Source: Streptomyces corallincola
GTDB lineage: Bacteria > Actinomycetota > Actinomycetes > Streptomycetales > Streptomycetaceae
Length of the DNA: 58,480 nt
Assembly (NCBI RefSeq): GCF_019104725.1
Contig: NZ_JAHRXF010000041.1
Coordinates: 1 to 58,480, forward strand
Reading direction: 5' to 3'
Shown here: one piece after another, positions 37,153 to 45,935 of the stretch
Layout: every line of letters begins with the position of its first letter
Numbering within the stretch: position 1 is the first letter of the stretch
Notes under the pieces: model-generated
Told to the model about the DNA's origin: nothing
The model's database searches: none
What the model saw: the letters and a program-made list of their open reading frames with translations, nothing else
Program-made: the position numbers and the translations under genes

Positions 37153-39282
37153 TCAGACATGGAGGGGGTTGGCGATGGTGACGTACACGGACTGGGTCTC
37201 GACGGGGCCGACGAGTTCGTCCATGCCGTTCAGCCGGGTCAGCAGGTTGGCCTTGCAGCGCAGTACGGGTGAGTCGAGGAGGAGGCGGGGCAGTGGGCTG
37301 CGGCGGAGGTTCCTTTTATGTGCGGGACCCATGTCCGGAGCGCCGCCGGTGCCGGTCGCCGCGCTCTCGCGCGTGTCCGCGCCCGCTTCCGTGTCCGCGT
37401 CGGCCAGGAACCGGCGGAACGCGGCGAGCAGCAGCCGCTCGTCCGCCAGCCCCTGGGAGCCGAACGCGCCGATCAGTCCGAGGACGTTGTTGAGGCCGAG
37501 GTAGTAGGCGAAGCGTTCGTCGGTGACCTCGTCCGGGACGAAGGTGTCGCTGTGCTCTCCGATGCCGGGCAGCAACGCGTCGAGTCCGGCCCGGCGGGAT
37601 TCACGGAAGTAGTAGCCCTGGTTGTCCCGGTAGCGTGCGCCGGCCGGCCAGCCGTCCCGGTCGAGCAGCAGCAGGGTGTTCTGCTGGTGGGCCTCCAGCG
37701 CGATGCCCGCCTCGGCGTCCAGCCAGAGCAGCGGTCGTACGACCTGTTCCAGGTAGCGCAGGAACCACTCGGCGGCGACCGCGCCCGACGGGCGGCCGGT
37801 GCGGGCGGCGAGCCGGGCGACGAGCACGGCAAGCCGGGACCGGAAGCGCGTGCCGTCCTCGTCCTCGCCGGTCGCCCCGCCGGTGTCGTGCTGTGCCGCC
37901 ATCGGCCGGGGCGAGACCAGTCCGGCGACGCAGGCCACGTCGTCGCCGGGCCTGAATGGGTTGTGCCTGATCATCACGTCCAGGCCGGGCAGCGGTTCGC
38001 CGTCGGTGCCGTCCACCGCGAGCCAGGCGGGATCGCGGACGATGTCGAAGCCGGGGTGCGCCGCCCGCCACCGCCCGGACAGTCCCGCCCGCAGCAGCCG
38101 GTGCACTTCGACACCCCGGTGGAGTTCCTTGCGCAGGTTCTCCCGGCGGGAGTTGGTGATGCGCAGCCCGAGGGAGAGCTTGAGCATCGCGGGCGCGCCG
38201 GTGCGGTGGACGGTGCGTACGGAGGAGGTGGGGTGCCAGGGCGGGCCGAGCGGCCCGAGGTCGCGCAGGGCACCGGAGTCGAACAGCGCGGCGACCGGGG
38301 CTCGGTGCCGGATCTCCCGCGCCTGCCAGGGGTGCAGGGGCAGCAGCCCGTACCCCTCGGGCAGGTCCGGCGCGGTTTCCGCGAACCGCCGGGTGAGGTA
38401 AGTGGCGGGCACCGGGCGTCCGCGTTCGGTCCAGGCCGAGTCCCCGGCGAGGAGGCCGGGGGCGACGGCCAGCCAGTGCAGCGGGAAGGCGCCCCGCAGT
38501 TCGGGCGCGTACAGCCGGGCCTCGGAATCGGTCAGGCCCTCGCGGCTCTTGGGCGTCGGGTGCAGCGGGTGGCCGAGGACGAGGGCCTGTTCGGCGGCGA
38601 GGAAGCGGTCGGTGCCGTCCTCGGGGCGGACGCGGCGTTCGCGGACGAAGTCGGCGGTGCGGCGCGCGGAGTCCGCGACTCTGGCGACGAGTTCACCGGT
38701 ACCGGCGGAGGTGCTGCCGCTCCCGCCGTCCGCCGTGGAGGCGGGAGCGGGCGTCTCCCTGGCGAGCAGGGCGGCCAGCGTGACGGCGTCCAGTGGTGGC
38801 GCGGTGTCCGGCAGCGCGGCCGGGCGGGGTGCGCCGAACCGGTGCCAGCCGGTCGCCGACCAGTGCCGTACCGGTACGACGAGTGCGGTGCCGGAGGCCG
38901 GGAGGGGAATCCGGAGGACGCCTGTCGTGGGCGTGGGGAGGTCGCGTTCACGGACCCAGCAGCGGAGCAGGTTCTCGACGGCGGCGGCCTGGGCGGCGGC
39001 GTACGGATCGGGATGGTCCAGTGGGTCCGGGGTGTCCCGTGGGTCCGGGGCGTGCTGGGGTTCGGGGGCGTCCAACGGGTCGTGTCCGTCGCGCTGTTCG
39101 GGCGGGACGGGGCTGTCGGTGACGGCCGGACCGGTTGCCGACTGCCGGGTGCCGTCCGGTGTGCGGCGCTTCTGTGCCGGGACCGCCTCCGCGCGCGGGG
39201 CCTGGGCGGGCTGCCCGACGGTGGAGTCACCCTGGTCGTCGGGGCTGCCGGAACGGCCGTCGGGGGTGGGCGTGGCGGTCAA
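37153..39282 (-). CDS. IucA/IucC family siderophore synthetase
   Basis: This 709-residue NRPS-independent siderophore synthetase joins a carboxylate to an amine or hydroxylamine using ATP. After a Pro-rich head of about 90 residues come LVLGHPLHPTPKSREGLTDS near residue 210 (nucleotide site), LLPLHPWQAREIRH, SSVRTVHRTGAPAMLKLSLG, TNSRRENLRKELHRGVEVHR and ALEAHQQNTLLLLDRDG, NQGYYFRES. The start is a TTG with GGAGGAG five bases upstream, a strong site that outweighs the rare codon. It sits between the aminotransferase and acyltransferase genes in one direction. The product cannot be named. Confidence 0.92.
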   Translation of the reverse strand: MTATPTPDGRSGSPDDQGDSTVGQPAQAPRAEAVPAQKRRTPDGTRQSATGPAVTDSPVPPEQRDGHDPLDAPEPQHAPDPRDTPDPLDHPDPYAAAQAAAVENLLRCWVRERDLPTPTTGVLRIPLPASGTALVVPVRHWSATGWHRFGAPRPAALPDTAPPLDAVTLAALLARETPAPASTADGGSGSTSAGTGELVARVADSARRTADFVRERRVRPEDGTDRFLAAEQALVLGHPLHPTPKSREGLTDSEARLYAPELRGAFPLHWLAVAPGLLAGDSAWTERGRPVPATYLTRRFAETAPDLPEGYGLLPLHPWQAREIRHRAPVAALFDSGALRDLGPLGPPWHPTSSVRTVHRTGAPAMLKLSLGLRITNSRRENLRKELHRGVEVHRLLRAGLSGRWRAAHPGFDIVRDPAWLAVDGTDGEPLPGLDVMIRHNPFRPGDDVACVAGLVSPRPMAAQHDTGGATGEDEDGTRFRSRLAVLVARLAARTGRPSGAVAAEWFLRYLEQVVRPLLWLDAEAGIALEAHQQNTLLLLDRDGWPAGARYRDNQGYYFRESRRAGLDALLPGIGEHSDTFVPDEVTDERFAYYLGLNNVLGLIGAFGSQGLADERLLLAAFRRFLADADTEAGADTRESAATGTGGAPDMGPAHKRNLRRSPLPRLLLDSPVLRCKANLLTRLNGMDELVGPVETQSVYVTIANPLHV

Positions 39283-39372
39283 GACGACTCCTCCGGCTGT
39301 GCTGTCGTGTCGCGTGGACGTCTGCGGGGCGGTGCTCGCCGAAGCGGCTGCGGTGAAGAGGAGTTGATCCGG

Positions 39373-40884
39373 TCAGCGCGCACCGGGCCGCGCACCCGCG
39401 CCGCCCCGCCCGAGTTCCCCCGTCTCCCGCTGTCGCCAGGCCGCCCGTACCGCGTCGGCCAGGCGGTCCACCACGGCCGCCGCCTGCTCGTCGCTGATGG
39501 TGAGCGGGGGCAGCAGTCGTACGACGCTGTCGTGCCGACCGCCGAGTTCGACGATGAGTCCGCGGTGCAGGCACTCCCGCTGCACGGCGGCGGCGAGCGC
39601 AGGGTCGGCCGGGCGGGGGTCCCGTACGCGGCCGGTGCTCCCGGCCACGCCCGTCCCGCCGTCCGCGCCGACGGGGATCGGGAGTCCGGCGTCGGCAGCG
39701 GTGTCCGCGTCCACGTCCGCCTCGAACCGGGCGCCGGTGTCCCGCCCTTCGGGATCAACCAGTTCGACCCCGATCATCAGGCCGCGTCCCCGCACGTCTC
39801 CGATGCAGGGGAACTCGGCTGCCAGGCAGTGGAGTTGGCTCATCATCCGGGCGCCGAGGTCGGCGGCCCGTGCCGCGAGGCCGTTCTCGCGCACGTGGGC
39901 GAGGGTGGCCGTCCCGGCGGCCATCGCCAGTTGGTTGCCCCGGAAGGTGCCCGCGTGGGCGCCGGGCCGCCAGACGTCGAGGTCGTCGCGGTAGACGACG
40001 ACGGCCAGCGGGAGGCTGCCGCCGATGGCCTTGGACAGCACCATCACATCGGGGGTCACCCCGCTGTGGCCGACGCCCCAGAAGGCGCCGGTGCGGCCGA
40101 CGCCGGTCTGGACCTCGTCGGCGATGAGAGGGATGGAGCGTTCGGCGGTGATGCGGCGCATCCGGCGCAGCCAGTCGTCCGGGGCGGGGTGCACGCCGCC
40201 CTCGCCCTGGACGGGTTCGAGGATCATCCCGGCGGGCAGCGGGACGCCCGACTTGGGGTCGTCGAGCAGCGACTCGGTCCAGCGGGCGGCGAGTTCGGCC
40301 CCGCGCGGGCCGCCGACGCCGAACGGGCAGCGGTAGTCCTGCGGGTAGGGCAGCCGGGCGACCCGCAGGTCGGACGCGCCGCCGGAGACGGCCAGCGATC
40401 CGGCGGTCATGCCGTGGTAGGCGCCGGTGAAGGCGAGCATGCCGGTGCGTCCGGTGGCCAGGCGGACCAGTTTGAGGGCGGCCTCGACGGCGTCCGTACC
40501 GGCCGGGCCGCAGAACTGGACCCGCGCCCGGTCGGCCAGACCGGGCGGCAGGGTGGAGAACAGCTCGGTGGTGAACGCGTCCTTGACCGGGGTGGCCAGG
40601 TCCAGCACGGACAGCGGGGCACCGGAGTCGAGGACGCGGCGGATCGCCTCCAGCACCACTGGGTGGTTGTGGCCGAGTGCGAGGGTCCCGGCGCCGGACA
40701 GGCAGTCCAGGTAGCGGCGGCCGTCGGCGCCCTCGATGGTGAGGCCACGGGCGCGGACGGGGACGATGGGCAGGGATCGGGCGTAGGTGCGCGCGGCCGA
40801 CTCGCGCGCCGACTGGCGGCGCAGGATGCCCTCGTGCGCGGTGGTCTCCGCCACCCGGACGTCTTCGGCCACCGGCTCGGTCAT
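39373..40884 (-). CDS. Class III aminotransferase, diaminobutyrate-2-oxoglutarate type
   Basis: This 503-residue PLP enzyme has the class III pattern: YLDCLSGAGTLALGHNHPVV near residue 55, QFCGPAGTDAVEAALKLVRL (PLP phosphate), FTGAYHGMTAGSL, LIADEVQTGVGRTGAFWG and VMVLSKAIGGSLPLAVVVYR with the PLP-binding Lys. It is closest to enzymes making 2,4-diaminobutyrate from aspartate semialdehyde, the first step toward diamine siderophore precursors. A Gly/Asp-rich insertion of about 50 residues sits in the C-terminal third. The ATG at 40884 is used; GTG at 40890 has GGAGG ten bases upstream and may be the real start. It is the first gene of the siderophore operon. Confidence 0.9.
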   Translation of the reverse strand: MTEPVAEDVRVAETTAHEGILRRQSARESAARTYARSLPIVPVRARGLTIEGADGRRYLDCLSGAGTLALGHNHPVVLEAIRRVLDSGAPLSVLDLATPVKDAFTTELFSTLPPGLADRARVQFCGPAGTDAVEAALKLVRLATGRTGMLAFTGAYHGMTAGSLAVSGGASDLRVARLPYPQDYRCPFGVGGPRGAELAARWTESLLDDPKSGVPLPAGMILEPVQGEGGVHPAPDDWLRRMRRITAERSIPLIADEVQTGVGRTGAFWGVGHSGVTPDVMVLSKAIGGSLPLAVVVYRDDLDVWRPGAHAGTFRGNQLAMAAGTATLAHVRENGLAARAADLGARMMSQLHCLAAEFPCIGDVRGRGLMIGVELVDPEGRDTGARFEADVDADTAADAGLPIPVGADGGTGVAGSTGRVRDPRPADPALAAAVQRECLHRGLIVELGGRHDSVVRLLPPLTISDEQAAAVVDRLADAVRAAWRQRETGELGRGGAGARPGAR

Positions 40885-41261
40885 CGCCACGGCTCGCTGT
40901 CCTCCGCTGTTCTCAAATCCGTTCGGTCCCGCGGGGGTGCCGACGACAGGCAGCGGACCCCCCACCGCTACCAACCGAGATCCGGCCCACCGGTTACGGG
41001 TCGCACCGAGATCCACAGCCACGGGTGCCCGGCGGGTCCAAGTCCCCCGCGCCGGACGGGAGACGCGTCCCCGCCCGCTCGACTCCCCCGCTCCCGGACC
41101 CGCTCGTAGCGAAACCGTTGCCCTTCCGTCGGTGACCGCCCACAGCGAACGCTTAGGGTGAGATCCCGTTCATCAGCCGTGACACCCCGTGAACTCCCCT
41201 TGTTCCGAAGGGTGTCGGGCTCGTGGCGCCACCCACCCGAGCAGCAGGGGGAGTCAAGACC
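40885..41261. other. Divergent promoter region of siderophore operon and lipoprotein protease
   Basis: This 377-bp region holds the promoter at 41131-41159 for the rightward gene. On the siderophore side I looked for an iron box (TTAGGTTAGGCTCACCTAA-like) and did not find one with better than half-site similarity. Confidence 0.45.
41131..41159 (+). promoter_or_regulatory. HrdB-type promoter of the first lipoprotein protease
   Basis: GGTGAC, a 17-base spacer and TAGGGT give a good sigma-70 (HrdB) promoter. The start point would be near 41166, leaving a leader of about 95 bases before the ATG at 41262. Confidence 0.55.
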
Positions 41262-42527
41262 ATGCGATCCATACGGCCGTCGTCCACCGTCCGCCGAGGA
41301 GGGCGTACCGCGCGCGGTACCGCCCGCGTCCCGGCGGCCGTAGCGCTCGCCGCGGCGCTGGCGCTGACCGCGACCGCGTGCGGCAGCGGCGGGGACGCCG
41401 AGACGGGCGCGGAGAGCAAGCCGTCCGCGCCCGTGACGGCGAGCAAGCCGTCCGCGCCGGTGACGGCGAGCGGGAACGGCGACGAGAAGATCCGCATCCC
41501 GCAGGACTTGAGGGACAAGCTCAAGAAGCACGGGATCGACATCGACAGGTGGAAGAACGGCGCCTGGAAGAAGTGGGACCGGGACGACTGGCTGCGCGAG
41601 GCGAACGACTTCGTCAACCCGATCATCAAGGGCCTGTGGGACCGGGACCGGATGCGGGGCGCGGACGACCCCGACAAGACCGTGAACGACAACGACCTCT
41701 CGGGTGACCAGGGCGTCACCGACCCGACGCCGACGCCGGTCGAGGCGCGTGCGGTGCGCCCGCCGTACCACTCCACCGCGGCCACCTCGGGCAAGGTGTT
41801 CTTCGACTCCCCCGAGGGCACGATGGTCTGCTCGGCCACCGTGGTGCGGGACCCGGCGCATCCGGGCAGGTCCAACATGATCTGGACGGCCGGGCACTGT
41901 GTGCACGCCGGGCAGAAGGGCGGCTGGTACCGGAACATCGCGTTCGTGCCGTCGTACAACAACGCGGGCAAGTCCTCGGCCGAGCTGCGCGACGCCTCGC
42001 GCGAGGAGATCGCGCCGTTCGGCGTGTGGTGGGCGGACGTGGCGAAGACCTCGCAGCAGTGGATCGACCAGGGTGGCGAGACCGGTGGCGACGGCGCGTC
42101 GTACGACTTCGCCGTGCTGCACGTGACGCCCGAGCAGGGTGGTGACGGCAGGTCGCTGGAGGAGACCGTCGGCGGGGCGCTGCCGGTGAACTTCAATGCC
42201 CCGGCTGTGCCGAAGGTGTCCGGCATCACCGCGAGCGGCTACCCGGCGGCGAGGCCGTACGACGGTCAGACCCTGTACCAGTGCGCGGACAAGCCCGGTC
42301 GGCTGTCGCTGAAGGCGTCCGACCCGACGATGTACCGCATCGGGTGCACCATGACCGGCGGTTCCTCCGGCGGCGGCTGGGTGGAGAACGGTGCGGACGG
42401 CGAACCCGCGCTGGTGTCCAACACCTCGATCGGCCCGGTGACTTCGGGATGGCTGGCGGGTCCGCGGCTGGGTCCGGTGGCGAAGGGTGTGTACGACTCG
42501 GTCAGCGCCAGGTTCGCGGGGCGGTAG
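41262..42527 (+). CDS. Lipoprotein trypsin-like serine protease, copy 1
   Basis: This 421-residue protein has an N-terminal signal with a twin-Arg-rich head, a hydrophobic core and the lipobox LTATAC, so it is probably lipid-anchored outside the membrane. A segment at about residues 70-150 (IPQDLRDKLKKHGIDIDRWK, WKKWDRDDWLREANDFVNPI) is shared with the next gene. The protease domain has His in MIWTAGHCVH, Asp in SYDFAVLHV and Ser in MTGGSSGGGW, a glutamyl-endopeptidase or trypsin-like arrangement. GGGGAG lies eight bases before the ATG. The tandem paralogue follows after 126 bp with a hairpin between. Substrate unknown. Confidence 0.9.
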   Translation: MRSIRPSSTVRRGGRTARGTARVPAAVALAAALALTATACGSGGDAETGAESKPSAPVTASKPSAPVTASGNGDEKIRIPQDLRDKLKKHGIDIDRWKNGAWKKWDRDDWLREANDFVNPIIKGLWDRDRMRGADDPDKTVNDNDLSGDQGVTDPTPTPVEARAVRPPYHSTAATSGKVFFDSPEGTMVCSATVVRDPAHPGRSNMIWTAGHCVHAGQKGGWYRNIAFVPSYNNAGKSSAELRDASREEIAPFGVWWADVAKTSQQWIDQGGETGGDGASYDFAVLHVTPEQGGDGRSLEETVGGALPVNFNAPAVPKVSGITASGYPAARPYDGQTLYQCADKPGRLSLKASDPTMYRIGCTMTGGSSGGGWVENGADGEPALVSNTSIGPVTSGWLAGPRLGPVAKGVYDSVSARFAGR

Positions 42528-42546
42528 AGACCGGCAGTTCCGGGAA

Positions 42547-42585
42547 ACGTCCGGGCACCGGGGCGAACCCTCGGTGCCCGGACGT
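42547..42585. terminator. Hairpin between tandem protease genes
   Basis: ACGTCCGGGCACCG pairs perfectly with CGGTGCCCGGACGT across an 11-base loop, 20 bases after the first stop. The second gene therefore probably needs its own promoter or read-through. Confidence 0.75.
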
Positions 42586-42653
42586 ACGTGTCCCAGACGG
42601 GTACCCGTTCTCCGCCCGTTCTGCTTCCACGTCCTCACGGGGGTCACCGCACC

Positions 42654-43880
42654 ATGCGTTCCGTTCCGGGTCCGGCGCCGCGCCGACGTCGTACCGCCCT
42701 GGCCGCGGCCGGTCTCACGACCGTGCTGGCCCTGATCGTCACGGCGTGCGGCGGCGCGTCGGACGACAAGGCGGGCACCGCCGCCGTCGCGGCCACCGCC
42801 CCGGCCTCCGTCACCGGTGCGCCCGCCGCCGCCACGGCCACGGCTCCGGCCGCCCGCTTCACGGTCCCCGCCGACCTCGCCGAGCGGCTGCGGAGGCAGG
42901 GCATCGACGTGGACGCCTGGCGGCGCGGCGGCTGGAAGGACTGGGACCGGGACAAGTGGCTCGCGCGGGCACGGGACTTCGTCAACCCGGTCATCGACGG
43001 TCTGTGGGAGCCGGAGCGGATGCGGGCGGCCGAGGAGGCCGACAAGACGGTGAGCACGAAGGACGCCGCCGCCGGCCAGGCGGCCGGTGATCCGGTGCCG
43101 CGCCCGATGCGGGCAGTGGCGGAACGGGCGCCGTACCACGAGCACGCGGCGCCGGTCGGCAAGGTGTTCTTCGACTCACCCGCCGGGGCGATGGTGTGCT
43201 CCGGCACGGTGATCAAGGACGTGAACCATCCCGGCCGGTCCAACCTCGTGTGGACGGCGGGCCACTGTGTGCACGCCGGGCGGGACGGCGGCTGGTACCG
43301 GAACCTCGCGTTCGTGCCCGCCTACAACGACCTGGGGCGGGCGGACACGCGCGGGGCGGGCGCCGCCGAGATCGCGCCGTACGGCACGTGGTGGGCCGAC
43401 TGGGCGTCCACGTCGGACCAGTGGATCGAGGGCGGTTCGGAGCAGGGCGGCGCGGGCGCGGCGTACGACTTCGCGGTGCTGCACGTGAAGCCGTCGGCGG
43501 GCGGGAGGTCGCTGGAGGAGACGGTCGGCGCGGCCCTGGACGTGGACTTCTCCGAGCCGGGGACGGCGGGGGTGCCGAGCATGGGGGCCTGGGGCTATCC
43601 GGCGGCGGCGCCGTTCGACGGGCAGCGGATGTTCAAGTGCCTCGACCGGCCGGGCCGGTTGTCGCTGGGTCCGGCGCTGCCGACGATGTACCGGATCGGC
43701 TGCACGATGACCGGTGGTTCCTCCGGCGGCGGCTGGTTCCGGGTGCGGGACGGGCGGACGGTGCTGGTGTCGAACACCTCCATCGGCCCGGCCGACAACA
43801 CCTGGCTGGCCGGACCGCGCCTGGGCGCGGAGGCGGAGGCGCTGTACCAGAACGTGAGCCGGACGTACGGCGGGCGGTGA
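42654..43880 (+). CDS. Lipoprotein trypsin-like serine protease, copy 2
   Basis: This 408-residue paralogue of the preceding gene keeps the same order: basic head, hydrophobic core and lipobox-like LIVTAC, an Ala/Thr linker, the shared helical segment (LAERLRRQGIDVDAWRRGGW, DKWLARARDFVNPVIDGLWE) and the protease domain with His in VWTAGHCVH, Asp in AYDFAVLHV and Ser in MTGGSSGGGW. The two are alike over almost their whole length, so they arose by tandem duplication. The ATG at 42654 has GGGGG upstream and excludes a long hydrophilic extension. The shared pre-domain could be an inhibitory propeptide or substrate-binding module; this is not shown. Confidence 0.9.
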   Translation: MRSVPGPAPRRRRTALAAAGLTTVLALIVTACGGASDDKAGTAAVAATAPASVTGAPAAATATAPAARFTVPADLAERLRRQGIDVDAWRRGGWKDWDRDKWLARARDFVNPVIDGLWEPERMRAAEEADKTVSTKDAAAGQAAGDPVPRPMRAVAERAPYHEHAAPVGKVFFDSPAGAMVCSGTVIKDVNHPGRSNLVWTAGHCVHAGRDGGWYRNLAFVPAYNDLGRADTRGAGAAEIAPYGTWWADWASTSDQWIEGGSEQGGAGAAYDFAVLHVKPSAGGRSLEETVGAALDVDFSEPGTAGVPSMGAWGYPAAAPFDGQRMFKCLDRPGRLSLGPALPTMYRIGCTMTGGSSGGGWFRVRDGRTVLVSNTSIGPADNTWLAGPRLGAEAEALYQNVSRTYGGR

Positions 43881-44066
43881 ACCCCGCACGAGTCGGCGGG
43901 CGGTGAGCCCCCCGCGCGGCACGGCGCGCCGGTTCGGCCGGGCGCCGTCACGGCGGAGGCCCGCCCCCTTCCGTGAGGGGACGGGCCCGCGCCATCTGCG
44001 TGCGGAACCGGTGCACGGCCCACTGATCGCGGCCGAGCGGCAGGCGAACGACCGTGCCGCCAAGTC

Positions 44067-44097
44067 GCCGGGCGGCCCGATGACCGAGCCGCCCGGC
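44067..44097. terminator. Terminator between the protease gene and hflX
   Basis: GCCGGGCGGC pairs with GCCGCCCGGC across an 11-base loop, 11 bases from the hflX stop. Confidence 0.65.
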
Positions 44098-44108
44098 AAC
44101 CGGTCGGG

Positions 44109-45599
44109 TCAGTTCAGCGGCGCGGGCGCGTACGGCGCCAGATCCGCGGCCAGTTCCTCGTGCACCCGGACCTTGAGCAGGGTGCCGTCCGCGGTGTGCT
44201 CCTCGGACAGCACCTCGCCCTCGGTGTGGGCGCGGGCGACGAGCTTGCCGTGGGTGTACGGCACCAGGGCCTCGATCTCGACCGAGGGACGGGGCAGTTC
44301 GTCGTCGATCAGGGCGAGCAGTTCCGCGATGCCCTGGCCGGTGCGGGCCGACACCGCGATGGAGCGCTTCTCGACCCGCATCAGCCGCTGGAGGACCAGC
44401 GGGTCCGCCGCGTCCGCCTTGTTGATGACGACGATCTCGGGCACGCCGGTGGCGCCGACGTCCCGGATCACCTCGCGCACGGCGGCGAGCTGCTCCTCGG
44501 GGACGGGGTGCGAACCGTCCACCACGTGCAGGATCAGGTCGGAGTCGCCGACCTCCTCCATCGTGGAGCGGAACGCCTCGACCAGGTGGTGCGGCAGGTG
44601 CCGGACGAAGCCGACGGTGTCGGCCAGGGTGTAGAGACGGCCGCTCGGGGTCTCTGCGCGCCGGACGGTCGGGTCCAGGGTGGCGAACAGGGCGTTCTCC
44701 ACCAGGACACCGGCGCCGGTGAGCCGGTTGAGCAGCGAGGACTTGCCCGCGTTGGTGTAGCCCGCGATGGCGACGGACGGCACCTTGTTGCGCCGTCGTT
44801 CCTGGCGCTTGATCTCGCGGCCGGTCTTCATCTCCGCGATCTCCCGGCGCATCTTCGCCATCTTCTCGCGGATACGGCGCCGGTCCGTCTCGATCTTGGT
44901 CTCACCGGGACCACGGGTGGCGAGGCCGCCGCGGCCACCGCCCATCTGCCGGGACAGCGACTGACCCCAGCCGCGCAGCCTCGGCAGCATGTACTGCATC
45001 TGCGCGAGCGCGACCTGTGCCTTGCCCTCTCGGGACTTGGCGTGCTGGGCGAAGATGTCCAGGATCAGGGCCGTACGGTCGATGACCTTGACCTTGACGA
45101 CGTCTTCGAGCTGGATGAGCTGGCCGGGGCTCAGCTCACCGTCGCAGATCACGGTGTCCGCGCCGGAGTCGGCGACGATGTCGCGCAGCTCCAGGGCCTT
45201 GCCCGATCCGATGTAGGTGGCCGCGTCGGGCTTGTCACGGCGCTGCACGACACCGTCGAGGACGAGGGCGCCCGCGGTCTCCGCGAGGGCCGCCAGCTCC
45301 GCAAGGGAGTTGTCGGCGTCCTGCACGGTGCCCGTGGTCCACACTCCGACGAGTACGACGCGCTCCAGACGGAGCTGCCGGTACTCGACCTCGGTGACGT
45401 CCTCCAGCTCGGTGGACAGACCCGCCACGCGGCGCAGCGCCGCGCGCTCGGACCGGTCGTACTGGGCGCCGTCCCGCTCGCTGTCGATCTCGTGGCTCCA
45501 GGCGACGTCCTCTTCCATCAGGGCATCGGCCCGAAGACCTTCGGGATAGTCGTGCGCGAGGCGCTTGGTCTCCTGGGAAGGGGAAGAAGAGGAGGTCAT
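44109..45599 (-). CDS. hflX: GTPase HflX
   Basis: This 496-residue GTPase binds the large ribosomal subunit and rescues or splits stalled ribosomes in other bacteria. The HflX N-terminal domain shows AALAETAGALVLDGVVQRRD, ATYIGSGKALELRDIVADSG and FAQHAKSREGKAQVALAQMQ, then the Gly-rich GGGRGGLATRGPGETKIETD. The G domain has GYTNAGKSSLLNRL (G1), DTVGFVRHLPHHLVEAF (G3) and VINKAD (G4). The ATG at 45599 is chosen for its TAAGGA four bases upstream; the frame continues upstream without a signal. Confidence 0.96.
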   Translation of the reverse strand: MTSSSSPSQETKRLAHDYPEGLRADALMEEDVAWSHEIDSERDGAQYDRSERAALRRVAGLSTELEDVTEVEYRQLRLERVVLVGVWTTGTVQDADNSLAELAALAETAGALVLDGVVQRRDKPDAATYIGSGKALELRDIVADSGADTVICDGELSPGQLIQLEDVVKVKVIDRTALILDIFAQHAKSREGKAQVALAQMQYMLPRLRGWGQSLSRQMGGGRGGLATRGPGETKIETDRRRIREKMAKMRREIAEMKTGREIKRQERRRNKVPSVAIAGYTNAGKSSLLNRLTGAGVLVENALFATLDPTVRRAETPSGRLYTLADTVGFVRHLPHHLVEAFRSTMEEVGDSDLILHVVDGSHPVPEEQLAAVREVIRDVGATGVPEIVVINKADAADPLVLQRLMRVEKRSIAVSARTGQGIAELLALIDDELPRPSVEIEALVPYTHGKLVARAHTEGEVLSEEHTADGTLLKVRVHEELAADLAPYAPAPLN

Positions 45600-45935
45600 T
45601 TGATCCTTACGTCGATGGGAGGCGCCGGAATCCGGCGTGGGTTCCGGTGTCGGTGCCATTCTCCGACACTTCGAGAACGCGCGGACACCCCCTGTGGATT
45701 CCCGCCCGCCTGTGGACACGGCCGTCACCCGGAGGTGTCCCGTCCCGCGCCGGACGATCGTCGCACGGGACGGGACACTCCGTCATCGCGTTATTCCGCC
45801 CCGCACACCGGAACCCCGCACACCAAAACCCCGGACACCGGAACCCCGCGCATCCGCCGGGGCACCGGCACACCGGGCGGCCCGTCGGACCCCCGCGCGC
45901 CGGACCACCCGCGCGCCGGGCCACCGGTCCGCCCG
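45600..45935. other. Intergenic region between M1 peptidase and hflX
   Basis: This 336-bp gap carries the hflX promoter region and three copies of a 15-bp repeat. TGTGGATTC at 45693 and TGTGGACAC at 45711 resemble the reverse of the DnaA box but lack its exact sequence. No gene is seen. Confidence 0.4.
45805..45849. repeat. Three copies of a 15-bp tandem repeat
   Basis: ACACCGGAACCCCGC at 45805 and 45835 is identical; the middle copy (ACACCAAAACCCCGG) differs at three bases. The degenerate pattern goes on for some 40 bases on the right. Confidence 0.75.

Noticed and set aside
40885..41160. Iron box for the siderophore operon
   Set aside because: Only a short TTAGGGTGAG string occurs, and it fits better as the -10 of the rightward promoter.
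45690..45720. Two DnaA-box-like sequences near hflX
   Set aside because: Neither matches the Streptomyces box exactly, only two are present, and the region has no other origin features.
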